DNA of 64,000 nucleotides, taken from contig CP129482.1 of the NCBI GenBank assembly GCA_030583925.1, positions 2,728,001-2,792,000 on the forward strand, in the 5' to 3' direction. This DNA is from Anaerolineales bacterium (lineage in GTDB: Bacteria > Chloroflexota > Anaerolineae > Anaerolineales > Villigracilaceae). The notes under the pieces are model-generated. The model did not search any database. It was not told where the DNA came from and saw only the letters and a list, made by a program, of their open reading frames with translations. Position 1 is the stretch's first letter. The number at the start of each line of letters is the position of its first letter. Made by a program: the position numbers and the translations under genes. Below are positions 36,387 to 44,543 of this stretch, piece after piece.

Positions 36387-36417
36387 GTGTTGTAGAAAAT
36401 CACAATTTCTACAACAC
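36387..36417 (-). promoter_or_regulatory. 12-bp leader hairpin of the LysM gene
   Basis: GTGTTGTAGAAA pairs perfectly with TTTCTACAACAC across a 7-nt loop. On the mRNA it ends 2 nt before the AGGAGG ribosome-binding site, so it may protect the 5' end or control translation. Confidence 0.55.
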
Positions 36418-36498
36418 CAGTGTACAGAGTTAGGTGTCAAATTTCAAGCATGACTTTCGGCATATTTCGAAAATGAGCAAATATAAGCTTGGCACAGA

Positions 36499-36906
36499 TT
36501 AGCGCCGCGTCACATGCCCGAGCTTTTCGAGCATACCGAGAAAATCGCGCTGTGCCCACCGTTCGGCTATTTTTCCCTCTTTGAGCCGAAAAATGTCCAT
36601 GCCGGAGAAGGTTACTTTGCGGTTGGCAGGCTGAAATCCGCGAAACGAACCGGCTTGGGTGGCGGTAAACTCCACCCGCGCCGCCACCTGATCCCCCTCG
36701 GCGATCAAATCCTCGATCTTCGCCTCAATATCAGGGAAGATCCTCAGCATCGCGGCGTATAACGTTTTGAAATTTGCCAAGCCGGTGCCGCGCGCGGCGT
36801 GGTCATCGAAGTTTTCCAAGATCATCTCGTCTGCCAACTCGATCTTCCTGCCGTTGACCAACTCCGTGTAAAACCTTCGTATCAGCGCCTTGTTCTGTTT
36901 AGACAT
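36499..36906 (-). CDS. SnoaL-like (NTF2-fold) polyketide-cyclase family protein
   Basis: A 135-residue single-domain protein of the SnoaL-like ester cyclase group (NKALIRRFYTELVNGRK at the start, FPDIEAKIEDLIAEGDQVAARV in the middle, then FRLKEGKIAERW). These small cone-shaped proteins bind hydrophobic ligands and often have uncharacterised functions outside antibiotic pathways. There is no biosynthetic cluster here, so no substrate can be proposed. Confidence 0.8.
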   Translation of the reverse strand: MSKQNKALIRRFYTELVNGRKIELADEMILENFDDHAARGTGLANFKTLYAAMLRIFPDIEAKIEDLIAEGDQVAARVEFTATQAGSFRGFQPANRKVTFSGMDIFRLKEGKIAERWAQRDFLGMLEKLGHVTRR

Positions 36907-36982
36907 ACCTTCTCCGATTTCAAATCCTAGATTTCAACAATGCTAATGCTATCATACTCATGCCGCCCAAACTTCCTTACGG

Positions 36983-36988
36983 TATAAT
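36983..36988 (+). promoter_or_regulatory. -10 box of a likely leaderless transcript
   Basis: TATAAT ends 7 nt before the ATG at 36996. There is no ribosome-binding site. Confidence 0.65.
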
Positions 36989-36995
36989 TCGAGCC

Positions 36996-37925
36996 ATGCA
37001 AACTCAAATTATCGGCGTCCGCTTTACTAAAGTGGGCAAAATCTATCATTTCGACACCGCAGCCGTGCCAGATGTGCAAATCGGCGAACACGTAATCGTG
37101 GATACATCACGCGGCAAACACCTCGGCGAGGTCATCCGCGTGGAGAAGGAAACGCCTCCCAAACCGGAGGGCGGTTGGAGGTCCGTAGAGAGGCGTGCTA
37201 CCCCGCGCGACCTCCTCCTCCGCCAGTCATGGCAATCCAAACAGACTGAAGCGATGATCAACTGCCGCGCCCGCGCGTCCGAACTGAAACTCGAGGGCGT
37301 CAAGATCGTCGCCGCAGAATATAACTACGACGGCACGCGTCTCGCTTTCCTATTCAACACCGAGACCGAAGAGAAGGTTGACCTCAAATCGCTGAAGAAG
37401 GATATGCACAACCTGTATCCGAACACGCACATCGAACTACGGCAGATCGGTCCGCGTGACGTGGCAAAGATTCTCGGCGGCATGGGCGCATGCGGGATTG
37501 AAACGCGTTGCTGTTCGAAATTCCTCACCGATTTTTCCCCCATCTCGATCAAGATGGCAAAAGATCAGGGCATCTCGCTCACGCCTGAAGAGATCACCGG
37601 CATGTGCGGGCGTTTGCGCTGTTGTCTCATTTACGAATACGAACAATATGTGGAAGCGCGCAAAACCCTGCCGAAACGAAACAAGCGCGTCGTTACCCCT
37701 AAAGGCGAAGGCAAAGTCATTGACGTTCTGCCGATGAGCAATAAAGTGATCGTGTTGCTTGAATCCGAAGGGAAAAAATTCACCGAAACGTTCGATCACA
37801 CCGACCTGCAACCATGGGACGAACTCGAAGCCCTGCGCCGCAAATCTGAAGCGCCATGCGACCGCCACAACTCCGGCGGATGCACTTGCGGCAAATCGAG
37901 CCCGCGCAAAAACAGAAACAATTAA
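36996..37925 (+). CDS. PSP1/YaaT-like cytoplasmic protein
   Basis: The 309-residue protein has the PSP1 domain with its characteristic cysteine-rich core (ACGIETRCCSKFL, then MCGRLRCCLIYEYEQY). In Bacillus the relative YaaT works with YmcA/YlbF in RNA processing and phosphorelay control. A second cysteine-rich tail (CDRHNSGGCTCGK) is present. The TATAAT spacing supports a leaderless start at 36996 rather than at an upstream in-frame ATG. Confidence 0.85.
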   Translation: MQTQIIGVRFTKVGKIYHFDTAAVPDVQIGEHVIVDTSRGKHLGEVIRVEKETPPKPEGGWRSVERRATPRDLLLRQSWQSKQTEAMINCRARASELKLEGVKIVAAEYNYDGTRLAFLFNTETEEKVDLKSLKKDMHNLYPNTHIELRQIGPRDVAKILGGMGACGIETRCCSKFLTDFSPISIKMAKDQGISLTPEEITGMCGRLRCCLIYEYEQYVEARKTLPKRNKRVVTPKGEGKVIDVLPMSNKVIVLLESEGKKFTETFDHTDLQPWDELEALRRKSEAPCDRHNSGGCTCGKSSPRKNRNN

Positions 37926-37929
37926 CTCG

Positions 37930-37970
37930 ACAATACGCAGTACGAAATATGCCGTACTGCGTATTTCGTA
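37930..37970 (+). repeat. Hairpin after the PSP1 gene
   Basis: AATACGCAGTACG and CGTACTGCGTATT form a 13-bp inverted repeat with an AAATATGC loop in the gap between the PSP1 gene and the next gene. Confidence 0.6.
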
Positions 37971-38014
37971 TGTGGAAATTAAAGACCGCTTCTTTTCTCC
38001 CTTCAACCTGCCTC

Positions 38015-38755
38015 ATGACCCTCGACTCCCTCGCCCCCGACAACTGGGACACACCCAAAAACATCCTCATCATCCTCGCCCACCCCGACGACCCCGAATT
38101 TTTCTGCGGAGCCACTCTCGCTCGCTGGGCGCGTGCAGGACACAGCCTCACCTACCTGCTCCTGACCTGCGGCGACAAAGGCTTCAACGATGCCACCACG
38201 CCCGCGAACATGACTCCCGAAAAGTTATGTGGAATCCGCCACGAGGAACAACGCGCCGCGGCAAACGTGATCGGCGCGCAAGCCGTCCACTTCATGGATG
38301 TCGAAGACGGCTACCTCGTGCCAGGCATCCAACTTCGCCGCGAGATCGTCCGCGAGATTCGCCGCCACAAGCCGGACATCCTCGTCACGTGCGATCCGCA
38401 AAACCTGTTCGCCTTGTACGGACTCAACCATCCCGACCACCGCGCCTGCGGACAAGTGGTACTCGACGCGGTCTTCCCCGCCGCGGGAAGCCCGGTCTTC
38501 TTCCCAGAATTACTCGCCGAAGGCTTCGAACCTCACATGCCCAAAGAGATCTGGTGCTCGTTGACCTCCCAACCCAATACGGTTCTCGATGTTACCGAAA
38601 CGTGGGAGATCAAACTCGAAGCGATCAAGATGCACAAGACGCAAGTCCCCGACCCGGTCAAACTCGTGGAGCGCATGAACTCTCGCCGCGCCGAAGACAG
38701 CACAGAAGACAACCCGCGCTACGAAGAAAAGTTTAGAGTAGTTAAATATAGATAA
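38015..38755 (+). CDS. PIG-L family N-acetylglucosamine deacetylase-like protein
   Basis: A 246-residue PIG-L family zinc hydrolase. The zinc and catalytic motif AHPDDPE is at about 22-28, and the later His of the third ligand is in NHPDHRACG. Related enzymes deacetylate GlcNAc conjugates such as mycothiol or bacillithiol precursors, lipids or antibiotics. I place the start at 38015; there is no clear ribosome-binding site and a longer N-terminus beginning around 37949 is possible. Its substrate here is unknown. Confidence 0.82.
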   Translation: MTLDSLAPDNWDTPKNILIILAHPDDPEFFCGATLARWARAGHSLTYLLLTCGDKGFNDATTPANMTPEKLCGIRHEEQRAAANVIGAQAVHFMDVEDGYLVPGIQLRREIVREIRRHKPDILVTCDPQNLFALYGLNHPDHRACGQVVLDAVFPAAGSPVFFPELLAEGFEPHMPKEIWCSLTSQPNTVLDVTETWEIKLEAIKMHKTQVPDPVKLVERMNSRRAEDSTEDNPRYEEKFRVVKYR

Positions 38756-38758
38756 CCC

Positions 38759-38829
38759 GTCATTGCGAGGAGCGTTTTTTGCGACGAAGAAATCTCCTCG
38801 CATTTTGAAGATTGCTTCGTCGCAATGAC
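38759..38829 (+). repeat. Palindromic dispersed repeat, family A
   Basis: A 71-bp unit beginning GTCATTGCGAGGAGCG and ending TCGCAATGAC. It lies between the PIG-L gene and the M20 gene, 7 nt before that gene's ribosome-binding site. Confidence 0.85.
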
Positions 38830-38845
38830 AACACTCAGGAGTCCC

Positions 38846-40036
38846 ATGTCTACTTTCCTCCAGCACGCCGAAGAGCTCTTCCCCTACACCCAAGCCATGC
38901 GCCGCGACTTTCACAAACATCCCGAGCTGGGCTTCCGCGAAGTCCGCACCGGCGGCATCGTTGCCAAAGAACTCGAAGCCATCGGCTTGGAAGTGACCAA
39001 AGGCGTCGGCAAGACCGGCGTGGTCGGCTATCTCGAAGGTTCGCGTCCGGGTCCGACGATTCTCCTCCGCTTCGATATGGACGCGCTCCCCATCGCCGAA
39101 GAGACCGGCGCCGAATACGCGTCCGAAAACCCCGGCGTGATGCATGCCTGCGGACACGACGGTCACACCGCCATCGGGCTGACGGTCGCGAAGATGCTCC
39201 ACGCGCGGCGCGACGAACTGGCGGGCAGTATCAAATTTTGTTTTCAGCCTTCCGAGGAAGGAACGAACGGTGAAGAGGTCGGCGGCGCGTTGATGATGAT
39301 GCGCGACGGCGTGTTGGAATCTCCAAAAGTCGAGAAAACTCTCTCGCTCCATGTGTGGAACGATAAACCCATCGGCTGGTTGAGCGTGGCGAAGGGACCG
39401 GTCATGGCTGGCGCGGAGTTGTTTTCTATCAAACTCACCGGCAAAGGCGGACACGGCGCCGCCCCCCACACGACAGTTGACCCCATTGTCGCCGCGGCGC
39501 AGATCGTCACCGCGCTGCAAACGATCGCGTCACGGAACGTGCCGCCTCTCAAAGCGACGGTCGTAAGCGTCACGCAGATCATCGCTGGGACAACGTTCAA
39601 CGTCATCCCGCAGACTGCGGAGGTCAACGGCACGATTCGCAACTTCGACCTGGATGTCCGCAAACTGGCGCTCGAACGATTCGAAGAGATCGTCCATGGC
39701 ATAGCAAAATCAATGGGGTGCGAATCGGAGATCACGCTCAAACAAGTGACGCCGACGGTGATCAACAACGAGGCGGTCGCTGAAAGCGTGTTGCAGTCGG
39801 CGCAGAAACTTTTCCCCGATGATGATATTGACACCTCGCCGTATCTCACGATGGGGGCGGAAGACATGGGTTATATGCAGGAACAGATCGACGGGTGTTA
39901 CTTTATGATCGGTTCCGCCAACGACGAAAAGAATCTCAACTACGGGCATCACCATCCAAAGTTCGATTTCGACGAGCGCGCGCTGGTGAGAGGCGCGGCG
40001 CTGATGGCATCCGCCGCGGCAGACTTGCTCAAGTAG
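38846..40036 (+). CDS. M20D-type amidohydrolase/aminoacylase
   Basis: A 396-residue metallopeptidase-fold amidohydrolase. Metal ligands lie in FDMDALP (Asp), HACGHDGHTA, and PSEEGTNGEEVGGA, with a dimerisation domain at about 180-295. It resembles N-acyl amino acid and IAA-conjugate hydrolases that release free amino acids from N-acyl substrates. I chose ATG 38846, with AGGAG 4 nt upstream, rather than the ATG at 38825 which lies in the repeat. Confidence 0.88.
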   Translation: MSTFLQHAEELFPYTQAMRRDFHKHPELGFREVRTGGIVAKELEAIGLEVTKGVGKTGVVGYLEGSRPGPTILLRFDMDALPIAEETGAEYASENPGVMHACGHDGHTAIGLTVAKMLHARRDELAGSIKFCFQPSEEGTNGEEVGGALMMMRDGVLESPKVEKTLSLHVWNDKPIGWLSVAKGPVMAGAELFSIKLTGKGGHGAAPHTTVDPIVAAAQIVTALQTIASRNVPPLKATVVSVTQIIAGTTFNVIPQTAEVNGTIRNFDLDVRKLALERFEEIVHGIAKSMGCESEITLKQVTPTVINNEAVAESVLQSAQKLFPDDDIDTSPYLTMGAEDMGYMQEQIDGCYFMIGSANDEKNLNYGHHHPKFDFDERALVRGAALMASAAADLLK

Positions 40037-40043
40037 ATTTGTC

Positions 40044-40070
40044 AGCGGATGTGCAACACATCCGCTTTTT
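40044..40070 (+). terminator. Terminator after the M20 amidohydrolase gene
   Basis: A 10-bp stem (40044-40053 with 40057-40066), CAA loop and T run. Confidence 0.9.
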
Positions 40071-40124
40071 ATTTCCCGCGACAAACCAAAAACCAGCAAA
40101 ACTGCCTACACGCAGATTCAACTC

Positions 40125-40173
40125 TTGACACATCAAGTAATTCATCATATACTTCGTTTAGTAATCACTAAAT
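40125..40173 (+). promoter_or_regulatory. Promoter with operator of the GbsR-type gene
   Basis: TTGACA (40125-40130), exactly 17 nt, then TATACT (40148-40153): a near-ideal sigma-70 promoter. Downstream, TTTAGT and ACTAAA (40158-40173) form a 6-bp inverted repeat around AATC at the expected start of transcription, suggesting autoregulation. Confidence 0.75.
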
Positions 40174-40192
40174 GTACATAACGAGACAGACT

Positions 40193-40717
40193 ATGCCGCA
40201 ATCGCTTACCAAAATCAAAAAAGACTTTACTGAGGGTCTGAGCCAGATCAGCCGCTTTTGGGGCTTCCCCAAAGGGATGGGCGCGATCTTCGCCGTGCTC
40301 TACCTCTCCCCCGCCGCCCTCTCGCTCGATGAGATCGTCGCGCAAACCGGACTCACCAAAGGCGCGATCAGCACGGAGATCCGCGCGCTGGCGCGTATGG
40401 GACTCGTCCATCGTTCGACCAAACTCGGCGACCGCAAGGATTACTACACCGCCGAAGCGGATTTCTACGCGGCGATCAAGTCCATTCTGAGAGAGAGGCA
40501 GAACAGCGAATTCGACCGGGCTGTCGGCTCGGTGAAAGCCGCGCTCGCGGCAATGGATGAGAACTGGGTGGACAACGATGAGTGGAAGTTCACCTACAAA
40601 CGCATACAAGCTTTGCAAGAATTTTTCGATGCAATTGATAGTTTGTCGAAGGCAGTCATCAAACTACAAAGTTTGGGATTAGCGAATGTCACAAAGGTTT
40701 TAGGCGTATTGAAATAG
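40193..40717 (+). CDS. GbsR/MarR-type transcriptional regulator
   Basis: A 174-residue winged-helix regulator of the GbsR type: ISRFWGFPKGMGAIFAVLYLS, a recognition helix region (LTKGAISTEIRALARMGLVH) and the wing (GDRKDYYTAE). Relatives sense osmolytes or control membrane or efflux functions. Start at 40193 is preferred; an in-frame ATG at 40172 overlaps the operator. It is probably autoregulated and may control the next two genes. Confidence 0.82.
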   Translation: MPQSLTKIKKDFTEGLSQISRFWGFPKGMGAIFAVLYLSPAALSLDEIVAQTGLTKGAISTEIRALARMGLVHRSTKLGDRKDYYTAEADFYAAIKSILRERQNSEFDRAVGSVKAALAAMDENWVDNDEWKFTYKRIQALQEFFDAIDSLSKAVIKLQSLGLANVTKVLGVLK

Positions 40718-40784
40718 ATATTGCGCTCCGCTTGCGGAATGGAAGATCGCCGTCCCTCCGCTCAGCGCACAAAATGGAGAAAAA

Positions 40785-41690
40785 ATGAAAATCGCAGTTA
40801 CCGGCGCGTTCAGTTACACAGGCAAGTATGTTGCCAAGAGATTACTCGCTCGCGGCGAGGAAGTCGTCACGCTCACGAATCATCCAAACCGACCCAATCC
40901 GTTCAACGGACGGGTGAAAGCTTTTCCGCTGGATTTCGACGAAGAGGGCATGACCAAATCACTGCAAGGCGCGGAGGCGCTGGTCAACACCTACTGGGTG
41001 CGGTTCGACAAAGATTCGAACACCCAGCCGCGCGCGGTGGAAAATACGCGAAAATTGGTCAACGCCGCGAAAGCCGCAGGCGTGAAGCGGATCGCGCATG
41101 TGAGCATCGCAAATCCATCCGCCGACTCGCACCTGCCATATTACTGGGGCAAAGCGGCAAACGAAAAGGCTGTGATCGAATCGGGATTGGCGTACGCGAT
41201 CATCCGCCCCACCGTGCTGGTCGGCGGCGGCGAAGATATCCTCATCAACAACATCGCGTATCTTTTGCGACGATTCCCTTTCTTCCTCCTCCCCGGCGAC
41301 GGATCGTACGGGATACAACCGGTTCACGTCGAAGATGTGGCTGACTTGCTCGTGGACGGCGTGTACAGCGGGGAAAATTACATCGTCGACGCGGTCGGAC
41401 CTGAGGCATACACGTTCAAGGAATTGGTGAAATTGGTCGGCGAAACTATCGGCGCGCGGCGACCTTTGATTTCCACCCCGCCGCGCTTGGCGTTGCTCGC
41501 CGCGCAGTTTTTGAGTCTGTTCGTCAGCGACGTGATCCTCACCCCCGAAGAAGTGGACGGATTGATGGCGAACTTGCTCGTTTCGAAAGAGCCCGCACGG
41601 TGCAAAACGAAGTTTTCGGTTTGGTTGGAAGAGAACAAGAATTCAATCGGGACGAAGTACGCTTCGGAGATCGCAAAGCACTATCAATGA
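40785..41690 (+). CDS. NmrA-like atypical short-chain dehydrogenase
   Basis: A 301-residue NAD(P)-binding protein of the extended/atypical SDR group. The nucleotide motif is TGAFSYTGKYVAKRL at 6-20; the downstream YYWGKAANE supplies a Tyr-x-x-x-Lys-like pair. Similar to complex I assembly factor-like and NmrA-like proteins. GGAG precedes the ATG. The stop codon overlaps the start of the next gene (ATGA). Substrate unknown. Confidence 0.82.
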   Translation: MKIAVTGAFSYTGKYVAKRLLARGEEVVTLTNHPNRPNPFNGRVKAFPLDFDEEGMTKSLQGAEALVNTYWVRFDKDSNTQPRAVENTRKLVNAAKAAGVKRIAHVSIANPSADSHLPYYWGKAANEKAVIESGLAYAIIRPTVLVGGGEDILINNIAYLLRRFPFFLLPGDGSYGIQPVHVEDVADLLVDGVYSGENYIVDAVGPEAYTFKELVKLVGETIGARRPLISTPPRLALLAAQFLSLFVSDVILTPEEVDGLMANLLVSKEPARCKTKFSVWLEENKNSIGTKYASEIAKHYQ

Positions 41691-42178
41691 AAACTCAAAC
41701 CTTCGTTCGGCTATCGCTCTTGTTTCCTTATGCTCTGTGGATCATCCTTGCAAGTTTTTTGGTTGTGATGTCCAAGGTGTTCCCCGCCAGCGAATCATTG
41801 CCGATATTTTCAGCGCTCATCACGATCTCCTTCATGTATGCGTTTGGCATTTTCGTTTGGGGAATCCCCTACTCAATTCTCGCTTTGGGATTATGGATCT
41901 GGAGCGCCAAGAGGTCCGCCAACACAATGAAGAAAGCGTTCATCTTCTCGCCGCTGATGCTGGCGATCCTTGTAGCCATCGAGGTGTTTTTTATCCTTGG
42001 GCGTGATCATGGCGTCTCTTCTGATTTTGGCGAAGCCGTTCTTGCCCTCGGCGGCTTGTCAATCCTTTTCGGTTACGGAACCATCGGGATTGTCGCAGGC
42101 TTGTATAAACTTTTACAGATGGGGAATTTTATCGAGAAAGAAGATGAAACAACCTCAACCCAGCTAGACACCTTCTAA
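41687..42178 (+). CDS. Four-helix membrane protein of unknown function
   Basis: A 163-residue protein with about four hydrophobic helices (roughly 10-33, 42-68, 83-104, 118-145) and an acidic, Thr-rich C-terminus. Its start overlaps the stop of the SDR gene, so the two are translationally coupled. No family is recognised. Confidence 0.72.
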   Translation: MKTQTFVRLSLLFPYALWIILASFLVVMSKVFPASESLPIFSALITISFMYAFGIFVWGIPYSILALGLWIWSAKRSANTMKKAFIFSPLMLAILVAIEVFFILGRDHGVSSDFGEAVLALGGLSILFGYGTIGIVAGLYKLLQMGNFIEKEDETTSTQLDTF

Positions 42179-42223
42179 AGAGTCAGCGCATTGCGCTTTT
42201 CCAAAGCTTTCATAAAAACAAAA

Positions 42224-42244
42224 GTGCGGGAAACTGTCCCGCAC
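42224..42244 (-). terminator. Terminator of the zinc-ribbon gene
   Basis: GTGCGGGA and TCCCGCAC form an 8-bp stem; on the minus strand TTTTGTTTTT follows. Confidence 0.85.
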
Positions 42245-42264
42245 CACGAGAGCGATAGCCGGAA

Positions 42265-42873
42265 TCAATCTATCCTTACCGCGCCGCTGCACCTGGGGTT
42301 ATCCATACAGCCGTAATAGCGCTTGCCCTTATCGGGTCCGGTGCGGTGCATCCGCAGGACCATCATCTTCCCGCAGATGGGGCAATGGGGAACCGAATCA
42401 GACCTCCCCGTCGCGCGAAGCGGTCGCGACTGCTTCACTTTGACGATCGCCAGTTGGAACAATTCCGCCAAGTCCTCCTCCGAGTACGTCTCGCTTGAAA
42501 TCACATGCACAAGCGGAAGCCCCGCGCTGAGGAAGAGGTCTTCGAGGAATTGATCGGCTTCGCGCGTTTCCGATTTGCCGACCGGCTTGACGAGTTCGAT
42601 GCCAAAAACAGGTTGGAGGGTTTTGGGGTCGCACAACAAAAAATCTACGTGCTTGCGAAAGATCTTGTTGAAAAAATGTACGTTCTCGTTGGGACGTACG
42701 ATATAAAAAATATCGTTGAGCGCAACTTTGGGGCAGACCACGTAATGCTTTCCCGCCATGTTTTGCAGAGAACGGAATAACGCCAACTCCGGCGCGGACA
42801 TGAACTTTTCGCGCAGACGATACGGCAGACGCTCGTCCTGCGATTTGACTTGAATGGAATCCCGCGTTGCCAT
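42265..42873 (-). CDS. DUF2726-like protein with topoisomerase-type zinc ribbon
   Basis: A 202-residue protein. The first 140 residues resemble the DUF2726 nuclease-like fold (SAPELALFRSLQ, VDFLLCDPKTLQPVFGIEL) common in putative PD-(D/E)xK enzymes. The C-terminus is a C4 zinc finger of the kind found at the end of topoisomerase I (HCPICGKMM, YYGCMDNPRCSG). A nucleic-acid-binding or nuclease role is likely. The start is leaderless: TATAAT on the minus strand (42886-42881), 7 nt, ATG at 42873. Confidence 0.78.
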   Translation of the reverse strand: MATRDSIQVKSQDERLPYRLREKFMSAPELALFRSLQNMAGKHYVVCPKVALNDIFYIVRPNENVHFFNKIFRKHVDFLLCDPKTLQPVFGIELVKPVGKSETREADQFLEDLFLSAGLPLVHVISSETYSEEDLAELFQLAIVKVKQSRPLRATGRSDSVPHCPICGKMMVLRMHRTGPDKGKRYYGCMDNPRCSGAVRID

Positions 42874-42881
42874 GACGCCCA

Positions 42882-43676
42882 TTATACACGCATCATTTTC
42901 AGGACCTTCGATTTGAGCGCGCCATTGACGGCGACTCCCTCCCCGTGAGCGTGACCCTCTTTGCCGCTCCACGAACCGAACCAGCCGCCCGCCTCGCGCA
43001 AGATCGGAGGAAAGGGCGCTACGTCCCAAATTTTTATCCCTGGGTCGAGCATGATCTCGGCGCGCCCCGTCGCGACCATGTGATAGCCGTACGCGTCGGA
43101 CCAACCGCGCCCGAAGAAACATTCCTTGTGCATGTTTTGGAAAACATCGAGGCGTTTTTTGGTGCGGAAGCCCGACCAACTCGTGTAACAAAACACGGCT
43201 TTTTTGAGGTCCTTCACATCTGAAACGCGCGCTCGTTTGCCGTTCCACCACGCGCCAAGTCCATCCGCCGCGTAGAGGATTTCGTCCAACGCAGGGAAAC
43301 ACACCGCGCCGACGCGCGACACGCCTTCGATCTCCAGCGCGATTAACACAGAGTAAAACGGCACGCCTTTGAGGAAAGATTTTGTGCCGTCAATCGGGTC
43401 AACGATCCAGCGGAATGTTGCGCCCTCACCCCTAACCCCCCTCCCGCGGGGAGAGGGGGATTCTTCCCCAAACTCCTCCCCCACAATGGCGTGGCTGGGA
43501 TAGGTCTTTTCGATCTCGCCGCGGATGAATTCCTCGGTAGCGCGGTCTGCCGCAGTGACGGGCGATTCGTCCGATTTCACATCGTATTGGATGCCTTTGT
43601 TGTAGTAACTGAGCGTGATACGTCCCGCCCGATAGGCAAGTTGGCGGGCGAAGTTGAGGTAGGGTTGGAGGTTCAT
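42882..43676 (-). CDS. Inositol monophosphatase-family phosphatase with repeat-encoded insert
   Basis: The 264-residue Mg-dependent phosphatase has GEEFGEE (Glu67/68), the metal-binding DPIDGT (93-98) and the later WDVAPFPPILREAGGWFG. Histidinol phosphatase (HisN) and inositol monophosphatase activities are both known in this family. Residues 73-85 (SPSPRGRGVRGEG) lie between the first motif and DPIDGT and are encoded by a family B palindromic repeat (43422-43460) that has entered the frame without breaking it. The stop overlaps the -10 region of the next gene. Confidence 0.87.
   Translation of the reverse strand: MNLQPYLNFARQLAYRAGRITLSYYNKGIQYDVKSDESPVTAADRATEEFIRGEIEKTYPSHAIVGEEFGEESPSPRGRGVRGEGATFRWIVDPIDGTKSFLKGVPFYSVLIALEIEGVSRVGAVCFPALDEILYAADGLGAWWNGKRARVSDVKDLKKAVFCYTSWSGFRTKKRLDVFQNMHKECFFGRGWSDAYGYHMVATGRAEIMLDPGIKIWDVAPFPPILREAGGWFGSWSGKEGHAHGEGVAVNGALKSKVLKMMRV
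43423..43460 (-). repeat. Palindromic dispersed repeat, family B, inside a gene
   Basis: CCCTCACCCCTAACCCCC followed by CTCCC, a GC loop and GGGGAGAGGGGG. It encodes a 13-residue insertion in the phosphatase, in frame. Confidence 0.85.
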
Positions 43677-44540
43677 TTAGTTTTTAAATTCATCAAAGAA
43701 TGTTAGGTCGATGTCAAATGCTTTTTTCGGCTTTAATCCGAGTTCCAATTCTTCAAACATATCGAGTAACTTCTCACCATCTACTAATTCGATTGGAGGA
43801 ACGCCATCCCGAACAGATTCTTTTCGAGCATCAGGAGTAAATGAACCAGTAGTAAGGATTATCCCTTTATCAGCGCGACCCATCATTGCGCCACGAAAAT
43901 CCCGCACCTGTGAAGCGCTCACAGAACCAGAATATCGTTTGCATTGAAATAAAACTTTGAAACTAACGAATGGATTAACCTGAAGTATTCCAATACCATC
44001 CAAACCGCCATCGCCGCTTTTACCTGTAATCTGAACTTTCTCAAAACCAGACTCGCGCAACAACCTCTGACACAAACGTTCAAAGCCATTTGGCGGTAAT
44101 TCCAACAAGGTATTCATTAAACTAGTTCGATGATCAATTTCCTCTGGAGAATTGCTATCTTCTTCAATCTGCTTATCTGCTTTAGATTTCTTTTTATCCC
44201 CCGTAAATTGTTTATGGATAGAATTAAATAAAGCAACAGATTCCTCAGAATTCAACTTTGTCGCTCTTCCTTTTTCTGTCAGATTCCAAACCCCACGCGT
44301 TGACGAGTCAATCAATCCTGCACGCGCCAAATAAAATCGAGCCCAATTTACTTTGTTGCTAAATCTTGATTGTCCGCTCGGTATTTGCTCGTTTCGGACA
44401 TTGTCGCTTAAGCCCAACTGCTCAACAATCAAATCTTCGACCTCCTCGGGACGCCCAGATCCACCTAACTCCAAGAGAGCATTGATGACAGGTTGAAAAT
44501 AGCGAACAAACTGAGGTCCTTTTTGGAGATTCGAGCTCAT
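43677..44540 (-). CDS. Mrr-type restriction endonuclease-like protein
   Basis: A 287-residue protein. An N-terminal Mrr_N winged-helix-like domain (about 10-100) is followed by a charged linker and a PD-(D/E)xK nuclease core (150-260) with FERLCQRLLRESGF, GGLDG and FQCKRY, the usual Mrr catalytic residues. Mrr proteins cut modified DNA (type IV restriction). No methyltransferase or other restriction gene is nearby. It starts 3 nt after the CCA/poly(A) polymerase gene and is probably co-transcribed with it and the phosphatase. Confidence 0.85.
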   Translation of the reverse strand: MSSNLQKGPQFVRYFQPVINALLELGGSGRPEEVEDLIVEQLGLSDNVRNEQIPSGQSRFSNKVNWARFYLARAGLIDSSTRGVWNLTEKGRATKLNSEESVALFNSIHKQFTGDKKKSKADKQIEEDSNSPEEIDHRTSLMNTLLELPPNGFERLCQRLLRESGFEKVQITGKSGDGGLDGIGILQVNPFVSFKVLFQCKRYSGSVSASQVRDFRGAMMGRADKGIILTTGSFTPDARKESVRDGVPPIELVDGEKLLDMFEELELGLKPKKAFDIDLTFFDEFKN

Positions 44541-44543
44541 TCT

